Assembly: GCF_030929555.1 (NCBI RefSeq) | Contig: NZ_JAVFVT010000007.1 | Location: forward strand, 1 to 64,000 | Length of the DNA stretch: 64,000 nt | Direction: 5' to 3' | Source of the DNA: Paenibacillus sp. LHD-117 | GTDB lineage: Bacteria; Bacillota; Bacilli; Paenibacillales; Paenibacillaceae | In this document: piece after piece, positions 44,577-53,592 of the stretch | Layout: each line of letters opens with the position of its first letter | How positions within the stretch are numbered: position 1 is the first letter of the stretch | The notes under the pieces: model-generated | Databases searched by the model: none | The model's input: the letters and a program-made list of their open reading frames with translations, nothing else | Told to the model about the DNA's origin: nothing | Program-made: the position numbers and the translations under genes

Positions 44577-44612
44577 AGGCCGAGCCTGCGCGGCAGGCGT
44601 CAGGGTCGGCCT
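44577..44612 (-). terminator. Attenuator-like hairpin between receptor and permease genes
   Basis: Outer stem AGGCCGA/TCGGCCT and inner stem GCCTG/CAGGC form a two-tier hairpin 33 bases after the receptor stop; the minus strand then reads TTTCGC. Such structures usually reduce permease expression relative to the receptor or stabilise the receptor mRNA. Confidence 0.55.
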
Positions 44613-44645
44613 CTCCTTGCATCGCCGTTATGAATGCGTCAAACC

Positions 44646-46352
44646 TTATTGGGCCGCTTCGATCAGCTTTTTCACTTCGGCGGTTACGAACTGCTCGTAA
44701 GCGGCCGTATCCAGCTTGCCGAATTCGCCCAAATATTCGTTCCAGATGCTTTCGAACTCATCCGTCTTCGCAAGCACGAGTTTAGGGAAATACTTTTTGA
44801 CGAGCTCCGTCTTTTTCGTTTCGTAGATTTGCGGCTCCGAGCCTTGCTCCTTCGGAATGCCCCATGCCGGGTACCAAGGACGCTTATCCGGCGCGGCGAA
44901 CATGGCTGCATACGTTTGGACGCCGTATTTGCCCAAAATCTCTTTGTCCGCATCGGTCAGACTCATCTGGAACACTTCCGGCTGCAGGCCAGGCGCAAAG
45001 GCGTTGCCGTTCGAAAGCGTGGAGTTCGTGCCGTATTGCGGCCAGTTCCAATCATAATATTTGAACCCGAATTTCTCGCGGAAAGGTTCGTCGATTTTTT
45101 TGATTTGCTCCGCCGTGCGGTAGAAGCGGCCGTTCGCGTCCACTTCGTACGTTTCGCCTTGAACGCCCCAGCTTTTGAGAATCTGGTTTTCTTCTTTCAA
45201 CAGGTTGTCGATGTATTGAATGATGCGAACCGGATCTTTGGCGCTTACCGTAATGCCCATGCCGCGGTTCTTGACGAAGCCCGGAGGATCCAGATATTGA
45301 TCCTTCTGACCGTCGAACGTGACCGGCAGCGGGAAGTAAACGAAGTCATCCTTGGCTGGATCGGCCTTGGCCGCATCCTTCAGCACATTTTGCGCGTTGC
45401 CGATCTGCCAGCCGTAGTCGAAGAATCCAAGCACCTTGCCCGAAGATAATTTCGCCAAATACTGATCGTAGTTATCCACGAAGGATGACTTGTCGAACAG
45501 GCCTTCGGCATTCAGTTTGTTCAGCTCGGAAAGCCATTTTTTCGTCGCATCGGACGAGGAATACGTTTTGGCTTCGAACGTATTCATGTCGACGATCACT
45601 TCGCCGTCGTTCGGATAACCTTGCAGATGCATCGGCGGATTCGACGTTGCGAAGAATCTCCAGTCGTGCGTCAGCGAAACGAAGCCGGTCAGATCCTCTT
45701 CTTTATGTTTGGCCGCATAATCGCGGACCAGATTAAAGTATTCGTCCAGCGTCTTGATTTGCGGATAACCCGCTTCCTTAAGTACGCGGCGCTGCACCCA
45801 GAACGCGCCTTGGTTAATGTTCGGATCCGGGATGTATTCGCCTACGACGTTCGAGAATGGCAGGAAATAAATTTTGCCGTCCTCCGCCTTCATTTGGTTG
45901 AAATAAGGGCCATAGACGCGCTTAATGTTCGGACCGTGTTCTTCGATCAAATCGGTCAAGTCGATAAAGGCGCCTGCGCCCAATACTTCGTCGATCGCCG
46001 CATCCGGAATCAGAACGTCCGGATATTTGTTCGACGCGATCATCGTGCCGATTTTGGTATTCAAGTCGCCGACCAGATTTTCGATCTTGAAGTTGACGCC
46101 CGTTTGATCCTCCAGCAATTTGCCGATCGTCGTTTCGTTCGTGTTGACGTCTTTGGCGGCTCCCGCTCCGTTAAAATACGTAAACGTCACCTTGTCGAGC
46201 GGCTTCTCGGTTTCCTCGGCCTGCTGGCCGCCCGCGTTGCTGTCCGGCGCTTTCGTCGGTTCTTCCTTGTTGCCGCCGCCCGTGCACGCCGATGCGGCGA
46301 GCGAGAACACAAGAAGAACGCTTGCCGTCGTAATTGACCAATGTTTCTTCAT
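44646..46352 (-). CDS. Oligosaccharide-binding lipoprotein (LplA-like)
   Basis: 568-aa extracellular solute-binding lipoprotein. The signal peptide ends in SLAASACTGG, with lipidated Cys at about residue 23, and a short Lys/Glu/Pro/Asn linker follows. The large size and the C-terminal segment GPNIKRVYGPYFNQMK plus EYLGEFGKLD-type ending match LplA/YtcQ receptors that serve LplB/LplC permeases. Start ATG 46352. Context with a GH8 exo-oligoxylanase suggests xylo-oligosaccharides as ligands; this is inferred. A cre-like operator overlaps the promoter upstream. Confidence 0.92.
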   Translation of the reverse strand: MKKHWSITTASVLLVFSLAASACTGGGNKEEPTKAPDSNAGGQQAEETEKPLDKVTFTYFNGAGAAKDVNTNETTIGKLLEDQTGVNFKIENLVGDLNTKIGTMIASNKYPDVLIPDAAIDEVLGAGAFIDLTDLIEEHGPNIKRVYGPYFNQMKAEDGKIYFLPFSNVVGEYIPDPNINQGAFWVQRRVLKEAGYPQIKTLDEYFNLVRDYAAKHKEEDLTGFVSLTHDWRFFATSNPPMHLQGYPNDGEVIVDMNTFEAKTYSSSDATKKWLSELNKLNAEGLFDKSSFVDNYDQYLAKLSSGKVLGFFDYGWQIGNAQNVLKDAAKADPAKDDFVYFPLPVTFDGQKDQYLDPPGFVKNRGMGITVSAKDPVRIIQYIDNLLKEENQILKSWGVQGETYEVDANGRFYRTAEQIKKIDEPFREKFGFKYYDWNWPQYGTNSTLSNGNAFAPGLQPEVFQMSLTDADKEILGKYGVQTYAAMFAAPDKRPWYPAWGIPKEQGSEPQIYETKKTELVKKYFPKLVLAKTDEFESIWNEYLGEFGKLDTAAYEQFVTAEVKKLIEAAQ

Positions 46353-46378
46353 CGAATTGCCCCCTGTGTACGAATATT

Positions 46379-46397
46379 TGAAAGCACTTTCATTGTA
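46379..46397 (-). promoter_or_regulatory. cre-like CcpA site abutting a -10 box
   Basis: The palindrome TGAAAGYRCTTTCA (46379-46392) agrees with the cre consensus at 13 of 14 positions. On the minus strand it directly follows TACAAT (46392-46397), a plausible -10 box with no good -35. It lies 27 bases before the receptor start, a position suited to carbon catabolite repression. Confidence 0.55.
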
Positions 46398-46451
46398 ACT
46401 GCAGAGCAAACCGATGCAGACCCCCCTAAATTTAGTCCCTACTACAAAAAT

Positions 46452-48260
46452 TTAAGATATTAATGCCGATCCTTCGATCGGGATCCCGATTTTGACGATC
46501 GTGCCTTGGCCGGGCTCGCTATCGATCGCGAAAATAAACCCTTCCCCATATAAAAGCTTCAGCCGGTAAATGACGTTCTGAACGCCGATCCGTTCGCCAA
46601 GCTCGGCATCCTCCGCCAAGTACAGCCTGATGTTCTCCAGTTGCTCTTGTCCCATGCCGCCTCCGTTGTCGCGTATGGAAAAATAAATCATTTGCGGATG
46701 AACCTCGATGCGCAGGTCGATATGTCCTCCCTTTTTCACCTGCTCGACGCCGTGGATACAAGCGTTCTCGACGAACGGCAAATAGACGAACTTGGGAATC
46801 AGGCAGCTCTCCGCCTCGGGATCGACGGCCAAATCGTAAGTCAGCCTGTCTCCGAATCGGTATTGCTGAATTTCGAGGAAACACAAAATAAATTCCATCT
46901 CTTCCCTCACCGTGACCATGTCGCGTTTCCAGGTCAGCGAGCTGCGGAACAGCTTGGCCATATTGTGAATGATTTTCGCCGTTTCCGTTTCTTTTTTGAT
47001 GACGCTGCGCATTCGGATCGTCTCCAAGGCGTTGAACAGGAAGTGGGGATTGATCTGGCTTTGCAGCGCGTTGAGCTGCGCCTTGCGGCGCTCCAGCTCC
47101 AGGCTCTTCTGCCGGATGTCGGCGACGTACACGTCGTTGATCAAGCTGCGGATTTGGAGTGTCATCCGGTTGAATTCGCCGGTCAGCTGGCCGATTTCGT
47201 CCCGCGTTTCTTCTTGGTGAATCGTATCGAAATGCTGGTTCTTGACACGTTTCATGTATTTCAGAATATTGCCTAGCCTTGCCGTGATCGATCTTGCGAT
47301 CCACGTTATGATCAACGTCGGCACGATCAGGTTGATGGCCGCAATCCAATAAACGAATTTCCGCGACTGATAAAGTTCGGTGAAAATTTCTTTCTCCGAC
47401 ACGACGGCGATCATCTGCCACTTGTCCAGCATGCTGTCCGCAGGGTAGCTTGTCCGGAACTGTATGGAATTCGAGGGGTGCTTGATGTCGTCGAACGGCT
47501 GACGGGCGCCAAGCCATTCGAAGTCCGAGCGGTTCGAATATTCCACTTCTCCGCGATCGTTCACCAAATAAATCGCGCCCTTCACGTTCAAGTTGGAGAC
47601 GATCGCGTGCAGCGTAGACATTTTCAGCTCGATTTTCAAAACCTTTTCCCATTTGTTCATCGAATCGAAATAATTCATTCGCCTGACGATGCTGAAAGTT
47701 TCCGACGCTCCGCCTGCCGCGTTCGAAACCAGCAAATCCTCTCTCGGCGAACGTACGAAAACGGTCGCGTTCGACGATGGTCCGCCAAGCGTCTTGTACC
47801 ACTCCGATTGTTTGACGTCGCTGGACAGGAAGCCGATGCCGCCGGAATGGAGCAGGGTCGGATTGTCCAAATAAATTTTTATGTTTTGCACCGATGCGTA
47901 GACCGGGGTATAGCTGTTCAGAATTCGGCGGAAATACGAATCGTATGCTTCAATATAATCGGCCGGTCTCGTGTATTCGGTCTCCAGAAGCTCGTAAAGC
48001 TTGTTGTCGGTGAAGAAGCCGTTGGAAACGTTGATCGCGCCTTCCAGCTCCGTCCACAGCTGATTTTTGACCTGCTCCAGCGCTCTCGTGGTATCTTCCA
48101 TATTTTTGCGTTTAACGTTGTCGCTCGTGACCTGATAAAAAATAATGTTGGTCAACAGGATCGGCAGCAGAACGCAAAGTAAATAAACGATCATCATTTT
48201 GTCGCGCAACCGGATATGGTTCAAGCCGAGCTTGCGGCCGGACAGCATCTTGCGTAGCAT
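46452..48260 (-). CDS. YesM-type sensor histidine kinase
   Basis: 602-aa kinase. An N-terminal helix (MIVYLLCVLLPILLTNIIFY), a dCACHE-like extracytoplasmic sensor of about 270 residues and a second helix (FVYWIAAINLIVPTLIITWI) precede a HAMP domain. The His-kinase box is LNALQSQINPHFLFNALETI, with phospho-acceptor His, followed by an ATPase domain ending GIGVQNVIYRLKLLYG. This is the YesM class that controls uptake of plant oligosaccharides through YesN. It lies 20 bp after the regulator gene and about 100 bp before the receptor gene. Confidence 0.93.
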   Translation of the reverse strand: MLRKMLSGRKLGLNHIRLRDKMMIVYLLCVLLPILLTNIIFYQVTSDNVKRKNMEDTTRALEQVKNQLWTELEGAINVSNGFFTDNKLYELLETEYTRPADYIEAYDSYFRRILNSYTPVYASVQNIKIYLDNPTLLHSGGIGFLSSDVKQSEWYKTLGGPSSNATVFVRSPREDLLVSNAAGGASETFSIVRRMNYFDSMNKWEKVLKIELKMSTLHAIVSNLNVKGAIYLVNDRGEVEYSNRSDFEWLGARQPFDDIKHPSNSIQFRTSYPADSMLDKWQMIAVVSEKEIFTELYQSRKFVYWIAAINLIVPTLIITWIARSITARLGNILKYMKRVKNQHFDTIHQEETRDEIGQLTGEFNRMTLQIRSLINDVYVADIRQKSLELERRKAQLNALQSQINPHFLFNALETIRMRSVIKKETETAKIIHNMAKLFRSSLTWKRDMVTVREEMEFILCFLEIQQYRFGDRLTYDLAVDPEAESCLIPKFVYLPFVENACIHGVEQVKKGGHIDLRIEVHPQMIYFSIRDNGGGMGQEQLENIRLYLAEDAELGERIGVQNVIYRLKLLYGEGFIFAIDSEPGQGTIVKIGIPIEGSALIS

Positions 48261-48280
48261 GGCAGGCTTTCCCCCTTATT

Positions 48281-49849
48281 TTAGCGTAGGCTATTGCGGT
48301 ACTCGGTCGGCGTCATGTTTTCCAGCTTCTCGAATTGCGACACAAAATATTCAACATTGTTAAAGCCGATTCGGTCGGCGATCTCGTAAATGCGGTGATC
48401 GGTCTGGCGCAGGAGCCGCTTCGCTTCGTTCACGCGCAGCTGCAGCACATAATCGTTGAAATAGGTGCCGTATGTTTTTTTGAAAAGCTGCCCCAAATAA
48501 ACGGGATTCATAAAGAACCGTGCAGCTATCGATTTCAAGTTAATGTTCGAAGCGTAGTTGGCGTCGATGTAGCTCTTCACCTTCTGCACGCCTCCCTTGG
48601 CCAAATCCTTACGCTGCCGCGCCGCGTGCTTCGAGCATTCCATGACGAAGCGGGCGAACAGCTCCTTCAGCGCCGTCCCCGTCACATTGCGGTCGTACCA
48701 CGAGAGCATCGGCTTCTTGTAGACCATCGCCTCCGTGTCGATGTCCATCCTGTGCAGCGTGGCAAGCGCTTCGGACACGCATCGGTGCAAGCTCGTCCGT
48801 ACAGCTTCGGGCACGAAGCAGCGGGTGCGGAACTGAAGGAATATTTGGTCTACCGCTTCCGCGATGGCCGGCTCGTCGTTTTCTTCCATACATTCGTTCA
48901 GGCGATGGAAAAACGAATTGTCCATAATCATGTAATGCGGCTGTATGGCGCGCAGCTCGTTATAAAGGAACACGGACCGGCTTTCGTCCATGTATTTGTA
49001 TTGCATCGCCTCTTTGGCGCTTTCGTATGCCAGCTTCAAATCGGCGAGGCGGCTCACCGCGCCGCCGGCATAAACGCAGATCGGCCTTCCCGCCGCCGCC
49101 TGCAGCTTGCCCTGCAGCGACTTGGCCAGCCGCTCCAGGCTCCAATGCTCGGGAAGCGCCGCTTCCGCCACAAGAACGCCGAGCCTCCCTCTATGCTCGT
49201 GCGTATGGAGAGTCCGCATGGTAGGCGCGATAGCCTCCATCGCGGCGAGCGTGAGCTGCCGCATATCTTGGAGCGCGTCCGTTCTGGCTTCCATAAGCTG
49301 CGGATCGTTTTCGTTCGGCTCGATGAACAAATAATAATAATCGCCGCGCGAAGGAAGCTCCATCATGGTCTGCCATTCTTCGGCCTGCTCGCTCGTGAAT
49401 TCACCTTTGATCAGCGCGGCGATCACTTCGCTTCCCAAACGGCTCTGCTGACGCATCGCTTCAGCCGCCTCGTTCTCCAGCTTTCCCTTCAGCTCCAGCA
49501 GCGTTGCTTCCATGACGGTTTCGTCGATCGGCTTCAGCAGAAAGTCGCACACGCCGTATTTGAGCGCCTGCTGGGCGTATTTGAATTCGTCGTAACCGCT
49601 TACAATAATGAACTTGGTTTGCAAATGATGCTCCAGCACCGCTCTGCGGATCAGACCCAGTCCATCCAGGACAGGCATCCGGATGTCCGTTATGACTACG
49701 TCGGGGGTATCGACGAGTATCATCTCGAGCGCATCCTCGCCGTTATCGGATTCGCCCGACACGACGAACCCGCATTTTTCCCATCCGATCAGCTCCCTTA
49801 AGCCTTGTCTGAAGAAAGCCTCGTCGTCAACGAGCAGTACACGAAACAT
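48281..49849 (-). CDS. YesN-type AraC response regulator
   Basis: 522-aa regulator. The N-terminal receiver has DDEAF and phospho-acceptor Asp in VVITDIRMPVLDG (about residue 55), then a long linker of about 270 residues, and a C-terminal AraC-type double helix-turn-helix (ANINLKSIAARFFMNPVYLG-like region and IADRIGFNNVEYFVSQFEKL). ATG 49849 lies 7-8 bases after AAGGAGGATG. First gene of the kinase-receptor-permease-hydrolase block, so it should activate the receptor promoter. Confidence 0.93.
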   Translation of the reverse strand: MFRVLLVDDEAFFRQGLRELIGWEKCGFVVSGESDNGEDALEMILVDTPDVVITDIRMPVLDGLGLIRRAVLEHHLQTKFIIVSGYDEFKYAQQALKYGVCDFLLKPIDETVMEATLLELKGKLENEAAEAMRQQSRLGSEVIAALIKGEFTSEQAEEWQTMMELPSRGDYYYLFIEPNENDPQLMEARTDALQDMRQLTLAAMEAIAPTMRTLHTHEHRGRLGVLVAEAALPEHWSLERLAKSLQGKLQAAAGRPICVYAGGAVSRLADLKLAYESAKEAMQYKYMDESRSVFLYNELRAIQPHYMIMDNSFFHRLNECMEENDEPAIAEAVDQIFLQFRTRCFVPEAVRTSLHRCVSEALATLHRMDIDTEAMVYKKPMLSWYDRNVTGTALKELFARFVMECSKHAARQRKDLAKGGVQKVKSYIDANYASNINLKSIAARFFMNPVYLGQLFKKTYGTYFNDYVLQLRVNEAKRLLRQTDHRIYEIADRIGFNNVEYFVSQFEKLENMTPTEYRNSLR

Positions 49850-49960
49850 AGATTCATCCTCCTTGGTATATAACAGCTTTTAATCGAATAAATTCCGAAA
49901 AATACGTGACACGACACCTCCCTTCCGCTACATTGGTAACAGAGAGAGGAGCCTGCCGAA

Positions 49961-51169
49961 ATGCCGACAAACATTAGCGCCGCGCAGCGCGGCTTGTTTA
50001 CGATCGTAACGATTCTGTATTGGACCTCGATGTATATTTATGTGCCGACGTTGTCTCCTTACTTGAAGGACAGCGGCTATTCGCTGCAGTTCATCGGCAT
50101 CGTGCTCGGCAGCTACGGTTTCGTACAAATGCTTGTCCGCTTCCCGCTTGGCCTCTTCTCCGACCGATGGGGCAAGCGCAAGCCGTTTATATTGCTCGGC
50201 ATGTTGACAGCCGCTGCGAGCTGTCTGCTGTTTGTTATTCCCGGCTCCTGGATATGGCCGCTTGCGGGGCGCGTCATCGCGGGGGTGTGCGCTTCGACCT
50301 GGGTCGCGTTTACCGTCATGTATGCCGGCTTCTTCGGAAGCGGCGGCACGGGCCGCGCCATGGGCAACATTAGTCTGATGACCGTATCGGGCCAAATGCT
50401 GGGCATGCTGCTGAGCGGCTGGCTGACGGACAGGTTCAGTCCGGACGCCCCTTTCCTGCTCGGAGCCGCCGTGGCCATCGCCGGCCTTCTGCTCGCACTC
50501 TTGCTCCGCGAGACGCCTTCCGAGCGAAACGGACAATCCGGCATGTCGGTAGCCAAGATCGCCTCCGTCGTTCGCGACGCTACGTTGCTGCGCGTTTCGC
50601 TGCTGTCGATTCTTGCTCACGGCGTCTTGTTCATTACGATGTTCGGCTTTACGCCGCTCAAAGCGGCGGAGCTCGGCGCGAACGGCACGCAGCTGACGCT
50701 GCTCGTTTTTTCTTTCATGCTGCCGCACGCAATCGCGTCGTTCGGCAGCGCGGCGTGGCTCGTGCCGCGGTTCGGCTATTGGCCCACGATTGCCGCCGGT
50801 TTTGTCGTTAGCGGCATTTGCACGGGACTGATGGCCGCCGCTCCATCGCTGGAATGGCTTTATGTCACGCAAGCGGTTAACGGCCTCGCACAAGGCCTTC
50901 ATTTGCCTCTGCTGCTCGGCCTTGCGATTCGCGATGTCGACGGCTCTTCCAGGGCAACCGCGATGGGCATGTATCAGGCGCTGTACGCGATCGGCATGTT
51001 CTCGGGACCGTTCCTGGCAGGCTGGCTGAACGAAAGCTGGGGACTCGACAGCGGCTTTCTGTTCGGGGCCATGCTGGCCGCCGCCGCTTCCCTTCTCGTC
51101 TGGCGCTGGGCGGCGCGCGACCGGAGGCGCGAACGTCCTCGGTCAGCGCCTTCCCGGCCGAAGGATTAG
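49961..51169 (+). CDS. MFS transporter, 12-helix
   Basis: 402-aa major facilitator with twelve predicted helices. The loop 2-3 signature region GLFSDRWGKRKPFILLGM is clear. The C-terminal tail is basic and short. Start ATG 49961 follows GAGAGAGGAG. It is divergent from yesN and monocistronic as far as I can see. MFS proteins of this type export drugs or sugars; the substrate cannot be inferred. Confidence 0.9.
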   Translation: MPTNISAAQRGLFTIVTILYWTSMYIYVPTLSPYLKDSGYSLQFIGIVLGSYGFVQMLVRFPLGLFSDRWGKRKPFILLGMLTAAASCLLFVIPGSWIWPLAGRVIAGVCASTWVAFTVMYAGFFGSGGTGRAMGNISLMTVSGQMLGMLLSGWLTDRFSPDAPFLLGAAVAIAGLLLALLLRETPSERNGQSGMSVAKIASVVRDATLLRVSLLSILAHGVLFITMFGFTPLKAAELGANGTQLTLLVFSFMLPHAIASFGSAAWLVPRFGYWPTIAAGFVVSGICTGLMAAAPSLEWLYVTQAVNGLAQGLHLPLLLGLAIRDVDGSSRATAMGMYQALYAIGMFSGPFLAGWLNESWGLDSGFLFGAMLAAAASLLVWRWAARDRRRERPRSAPSRPKD

Positions 51170-51280
51170 GCTGGGATGATTATACAACAGCAGGCAAAGC
51201 GATTCCATTCCTTTTTTCGACAATTATTTTGCCCGTTTCGATAGACCCCACTTTCACAAAGCCATTGGAGGTATAGTCAT

Positions 51281-51946
51281 ATGGAGAACCAAGCTGCTAA
51301 TGGGTTCGCGTCGGAACGTGGGATTCGTTCCTCGCCGGGCGGATCGAAGAGCGGGGCTCGCCCGCAGCTCGTGCTGGATATCGGGGGCGTCCTCGCAACG
51401 AACCTGACGCCGCTGTTCTGGGAACTGACGGCGGAAGCCGCAGGAGTCGACCGCGGGTCGCTTTATGGGATGTACAAACGGGAAATTAGCGAGAAGCTGT
51501 GGAGCGGCGTGGTGACCGAAGCGGAGTTTTGGGAGTGGCTGCTCAGGCAGGCGCCTGGAGTCGGCATCCGAGAAGGACAATCGTTTCTCGCCGAGAGCTT
51601 GCTGCCGCTTCCGGCGCTGAACAGACTGCCAGAATGGAGCGGTTACGCGGACATTCATATCTTGAGCAATCATCTTGTCGAATGGGTCGAGCCTGTTCTG
51701 AGGCCATTTAAACCTTTCTTAAAGCAGATCATCGTTTCGAGCGAAGCAGGCTGGCGTAAACCGCAACCGGAAATGTTCGCTTGCGCCGCCGCGCTGCTCC
51801 CTGCGGAAGCGGCCGTCTTGTTCGTGGACGATCAGCCGGGAAATCTGCGGCAAGCCGAGACGCTCGGCTGGAGCGTAATGCAGGCCGATGGTGAAGGACG
51901 CTGGACGGAAGCGGTTGACCGCTGGCTCGCCCTTGGCGGCGGTTAA
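51281..51946 (+). CDS. HAD-superfamily hydrolase
   Basis: 221-aa phosphatase-like protein. Motif I is LVLDIGGVLATN, where the second Asp of DxD is Gly, as in the DxG group of HAD hydrolases; motif II/III region is SSEAGWRKPQPEMF and motif IV is LFVDDQPGN. A 30-residue basic, low-complexity leader precedes motif I, so the true start could be internal, although ATG 51281 has GGAGG 8 bases upstream. Substrate unknown. It converges on the ECF gene with a 50-bp gap. Confidence 0.85.
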   Translation: MENQAANGFASERGIRSSPGGSKSGARPQLVLDIGGVLATNLTPLFWELTAEAAGVDRGSLYGMYKREISEKLWSGVVTEAEFWEWLLRQAPGVGIREGQSFLAESLLPLPALNRLPEWSGYADIHILSNHLVEWVEPVLRPFKPFLKQIIVSSEAGWRKPQPEMFACAAALLPAEAAVLFVDDQPGNLRQAETLGWSVMQADGEGRWTEAVDRWLALGGG

Positions 51947-51996
51947 ACCGTCATTTCCGCTCAGACGCGATCCGGCTCCGTTCGGCGAGAAGCGTT

Positions 51997-53592
51997 TTAG
52001 AAGATCCAGTCGATTAGCAGAGGGACGGCGCAGCCTGCCAGCGCCGCGCCGAGCAGCCAAGCGTCCGCGCAGCCCGGCTTCAGGCGGAACCCGTAGACCG
52101 GGACTTGGCGCTGGACGCCGAATCCTCTCGCTTCCAGCGCGTCCGCCATCTCTTCGGCCAACCGGAGAATGGCGCGCATATAGGGGATGAGCATAAATTT
52201 AATTTGTTTGGCGGGAAAAGCTCCGTTCGGCGCCGTCTCTTTCCCTCTTGCGCGAGCCAACTTCGCAAATCTCCCCCACTCCCGCATAAGCAGCGGAATA
52301 AACCGGAAAATAAGCGTTACCAGCAGCGTAAAGGATTGTACCGGAACCGACAGCTTCGCCAGCCATCCGAAGGTCTGATCAAGCGCTCTCTGCAGCCGCA
52401 GCGGCGTCATCAGCCCCAAGATCGGCATACCAAGCACCATGACGAGCAGAAGCTGACCGAGTCGGATCGCAGGCGCCTCCATCTGATCCCACTCGACGGA
52501 CAGAGGCTGCAGCGATAAGCCTCCGATCGCAACAAGAATAACGGCAATAAGGGTATAACCTCGAATGACCGGCATCCAGCTCCGGAACAGCGGCCAGAAC
52601 GGCGCGACGGCAGCGGTAACGAAAGCGGAAGACAACGCCAGCTTCAGCATGCCGTTCTGTACCAGTATGCAGGTTGAAAGCAGCAAATAGGACAACACCA
52701 CCGCGCGAGGGTCGAATGTTCGCGGCTGAAGCCATGCGTTGCGCGGCGACTCTGCGGTTTGCCGTTCCTCGCTCCGCTCCTCTGCGGATCGAACGATTCC
52801 GTCGTCAAAGGAAAGAAGCTTTTCGTGGCTTGTATGACGGCGCTCCTTCAATTGCCGAGCCAGCCTAAGGGCTAACTTGCGGGGTTCTTCCCTGCGACGT
52901 ATTTCCTCCGGCTTCGCCTGGCGAACGTTGCCGTTGTCTACCGCCATAACGGCGTCCGCAAGCGGCAGCAGCGCGTCCAGATCATGCGTCACAACTATCG
53001 CTCCGCGTCCCGAAGCTCTATACGTTTCCAGCATCGCGCATAGAGCGGCCTTGCCGCCGGCGTCTAGACCGGCCGTCGGTTCGTCGAGCAGCAGCCACTC
53101 CGGTTCGCAAGCGAGCAGACACGCGAGTGCCAGCCGCCGCTGCTGACCGCCGCTTAGCGTCCACGGGTCCCGCTCCAGCACGGTCAATTGGAGCCCAGCC
53201 TGTTCAATCGCCGAGGCAATCCGCCGCTCCCGCTCCGATTCGCTTAGCTCATAAGGCCGGAGCGAATACTGCAGCTCCTCGCGAGCGCTGGATGCAAACC
53301 ATTGCGCCTCCGATTGCTGCATCGCAATGCCAAACCGCAACAGAACGCCGCAGTTTAACCTTTTTGTCCGTTTCGGCAGCCAAAGCGAATCCTCGCCTAA
53401 CCAAATGCCGCCGCTTTCCAACCTGCGCAGGCCGGCTATCGTCTCAAGCAGCGTCGATTTTCCCGCACCGTTCGCCCCGATGATTAACGTGATTTGCCCC
53501 GTTCGGAATTCGGCGTTTACGTTTCGCAGCAACAGCTTTGAGCGATCCTCCGCCGGAACGGACACGTTCTCTAACGTCCAGCTGGCGGTCAT
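51997..53592 (-). CDS. Fused ECF transporter ATPase and T-component
   Basis: 531-aa fusion. Residues 1 to about 250 are an ABC ATPase: Walker A GANGAGKST, signature LSGGQQRRLALACLLAC, Walker B LLLDEPTAGLD, and a switch His in VVTHDLDAL. After a charged linker, residues about 280-531 form an EcfT-like membrane protein with roughly five helices and the two coupling motifs LARARGKE and ALEARGFG. ECF modules normally keep these as separate proteins. ATG 53592 overlaps the preceding ATPase gene by four bases. Probably part of a biotin transporter with the divergent BioY. Confidence 0.9.
   Translation of the reverse strand: MTASWTLENVSVPAEDRSKLLLRNVNAEFRTGQITLIIGANGAGKSTLLETIAGLRRLESGGIWLGEDSLWLPKRTKRLNCGVLLRFGIAMQQSEAQWFASSAREELQYSLRPYELSESERERRIASAIEQAGLQLTVLERDPWTLSGGQQRRLALACLLACEPEWLLLDEPTAGLDAGGKAALCAMLETYRASGRGAIVVTHDLDALLPLADAVMAVDNGNVRQAKPEEIRRREEPRKLALRLARQLKERRHTSHEKLLSFDDGIVRSAEERSEERQTAESPRNAWLQPRTFDPRAVVLSYLLLSTCILVQNGMLKLALSSAFVTAAVAPFWPLFRSWMPVIRGYTLIAVILVAIGGLSLQPLSVEWDQMEAPAIRLGQLLLVMVLGMPILGLMTPLRLQRALDQTFGWLAKLSVPVQSFTLLVTLIFRFIPLLMREWGRFAKLARARGKETAPNGAFPAKQIKFMLIPYMRAILRLAEEMADALEARGFGVQRQVPVYGFRLKPGCADAWLLGAALAGCAVPLLIDWIF

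Noticed and set aside
48335..49801. A 488-codon open frame on the plus strand across the YesN gene
   Set aside because: The minus-strand gene has receiver and AraC motifs; the plus frame is its codon-biased complement.
49928..50902. Open frame on the minus strand opposite the MFS gene
   Set aside because: Arg/Ala/His-rich mirror translation without hydrophobic pattern or domain.
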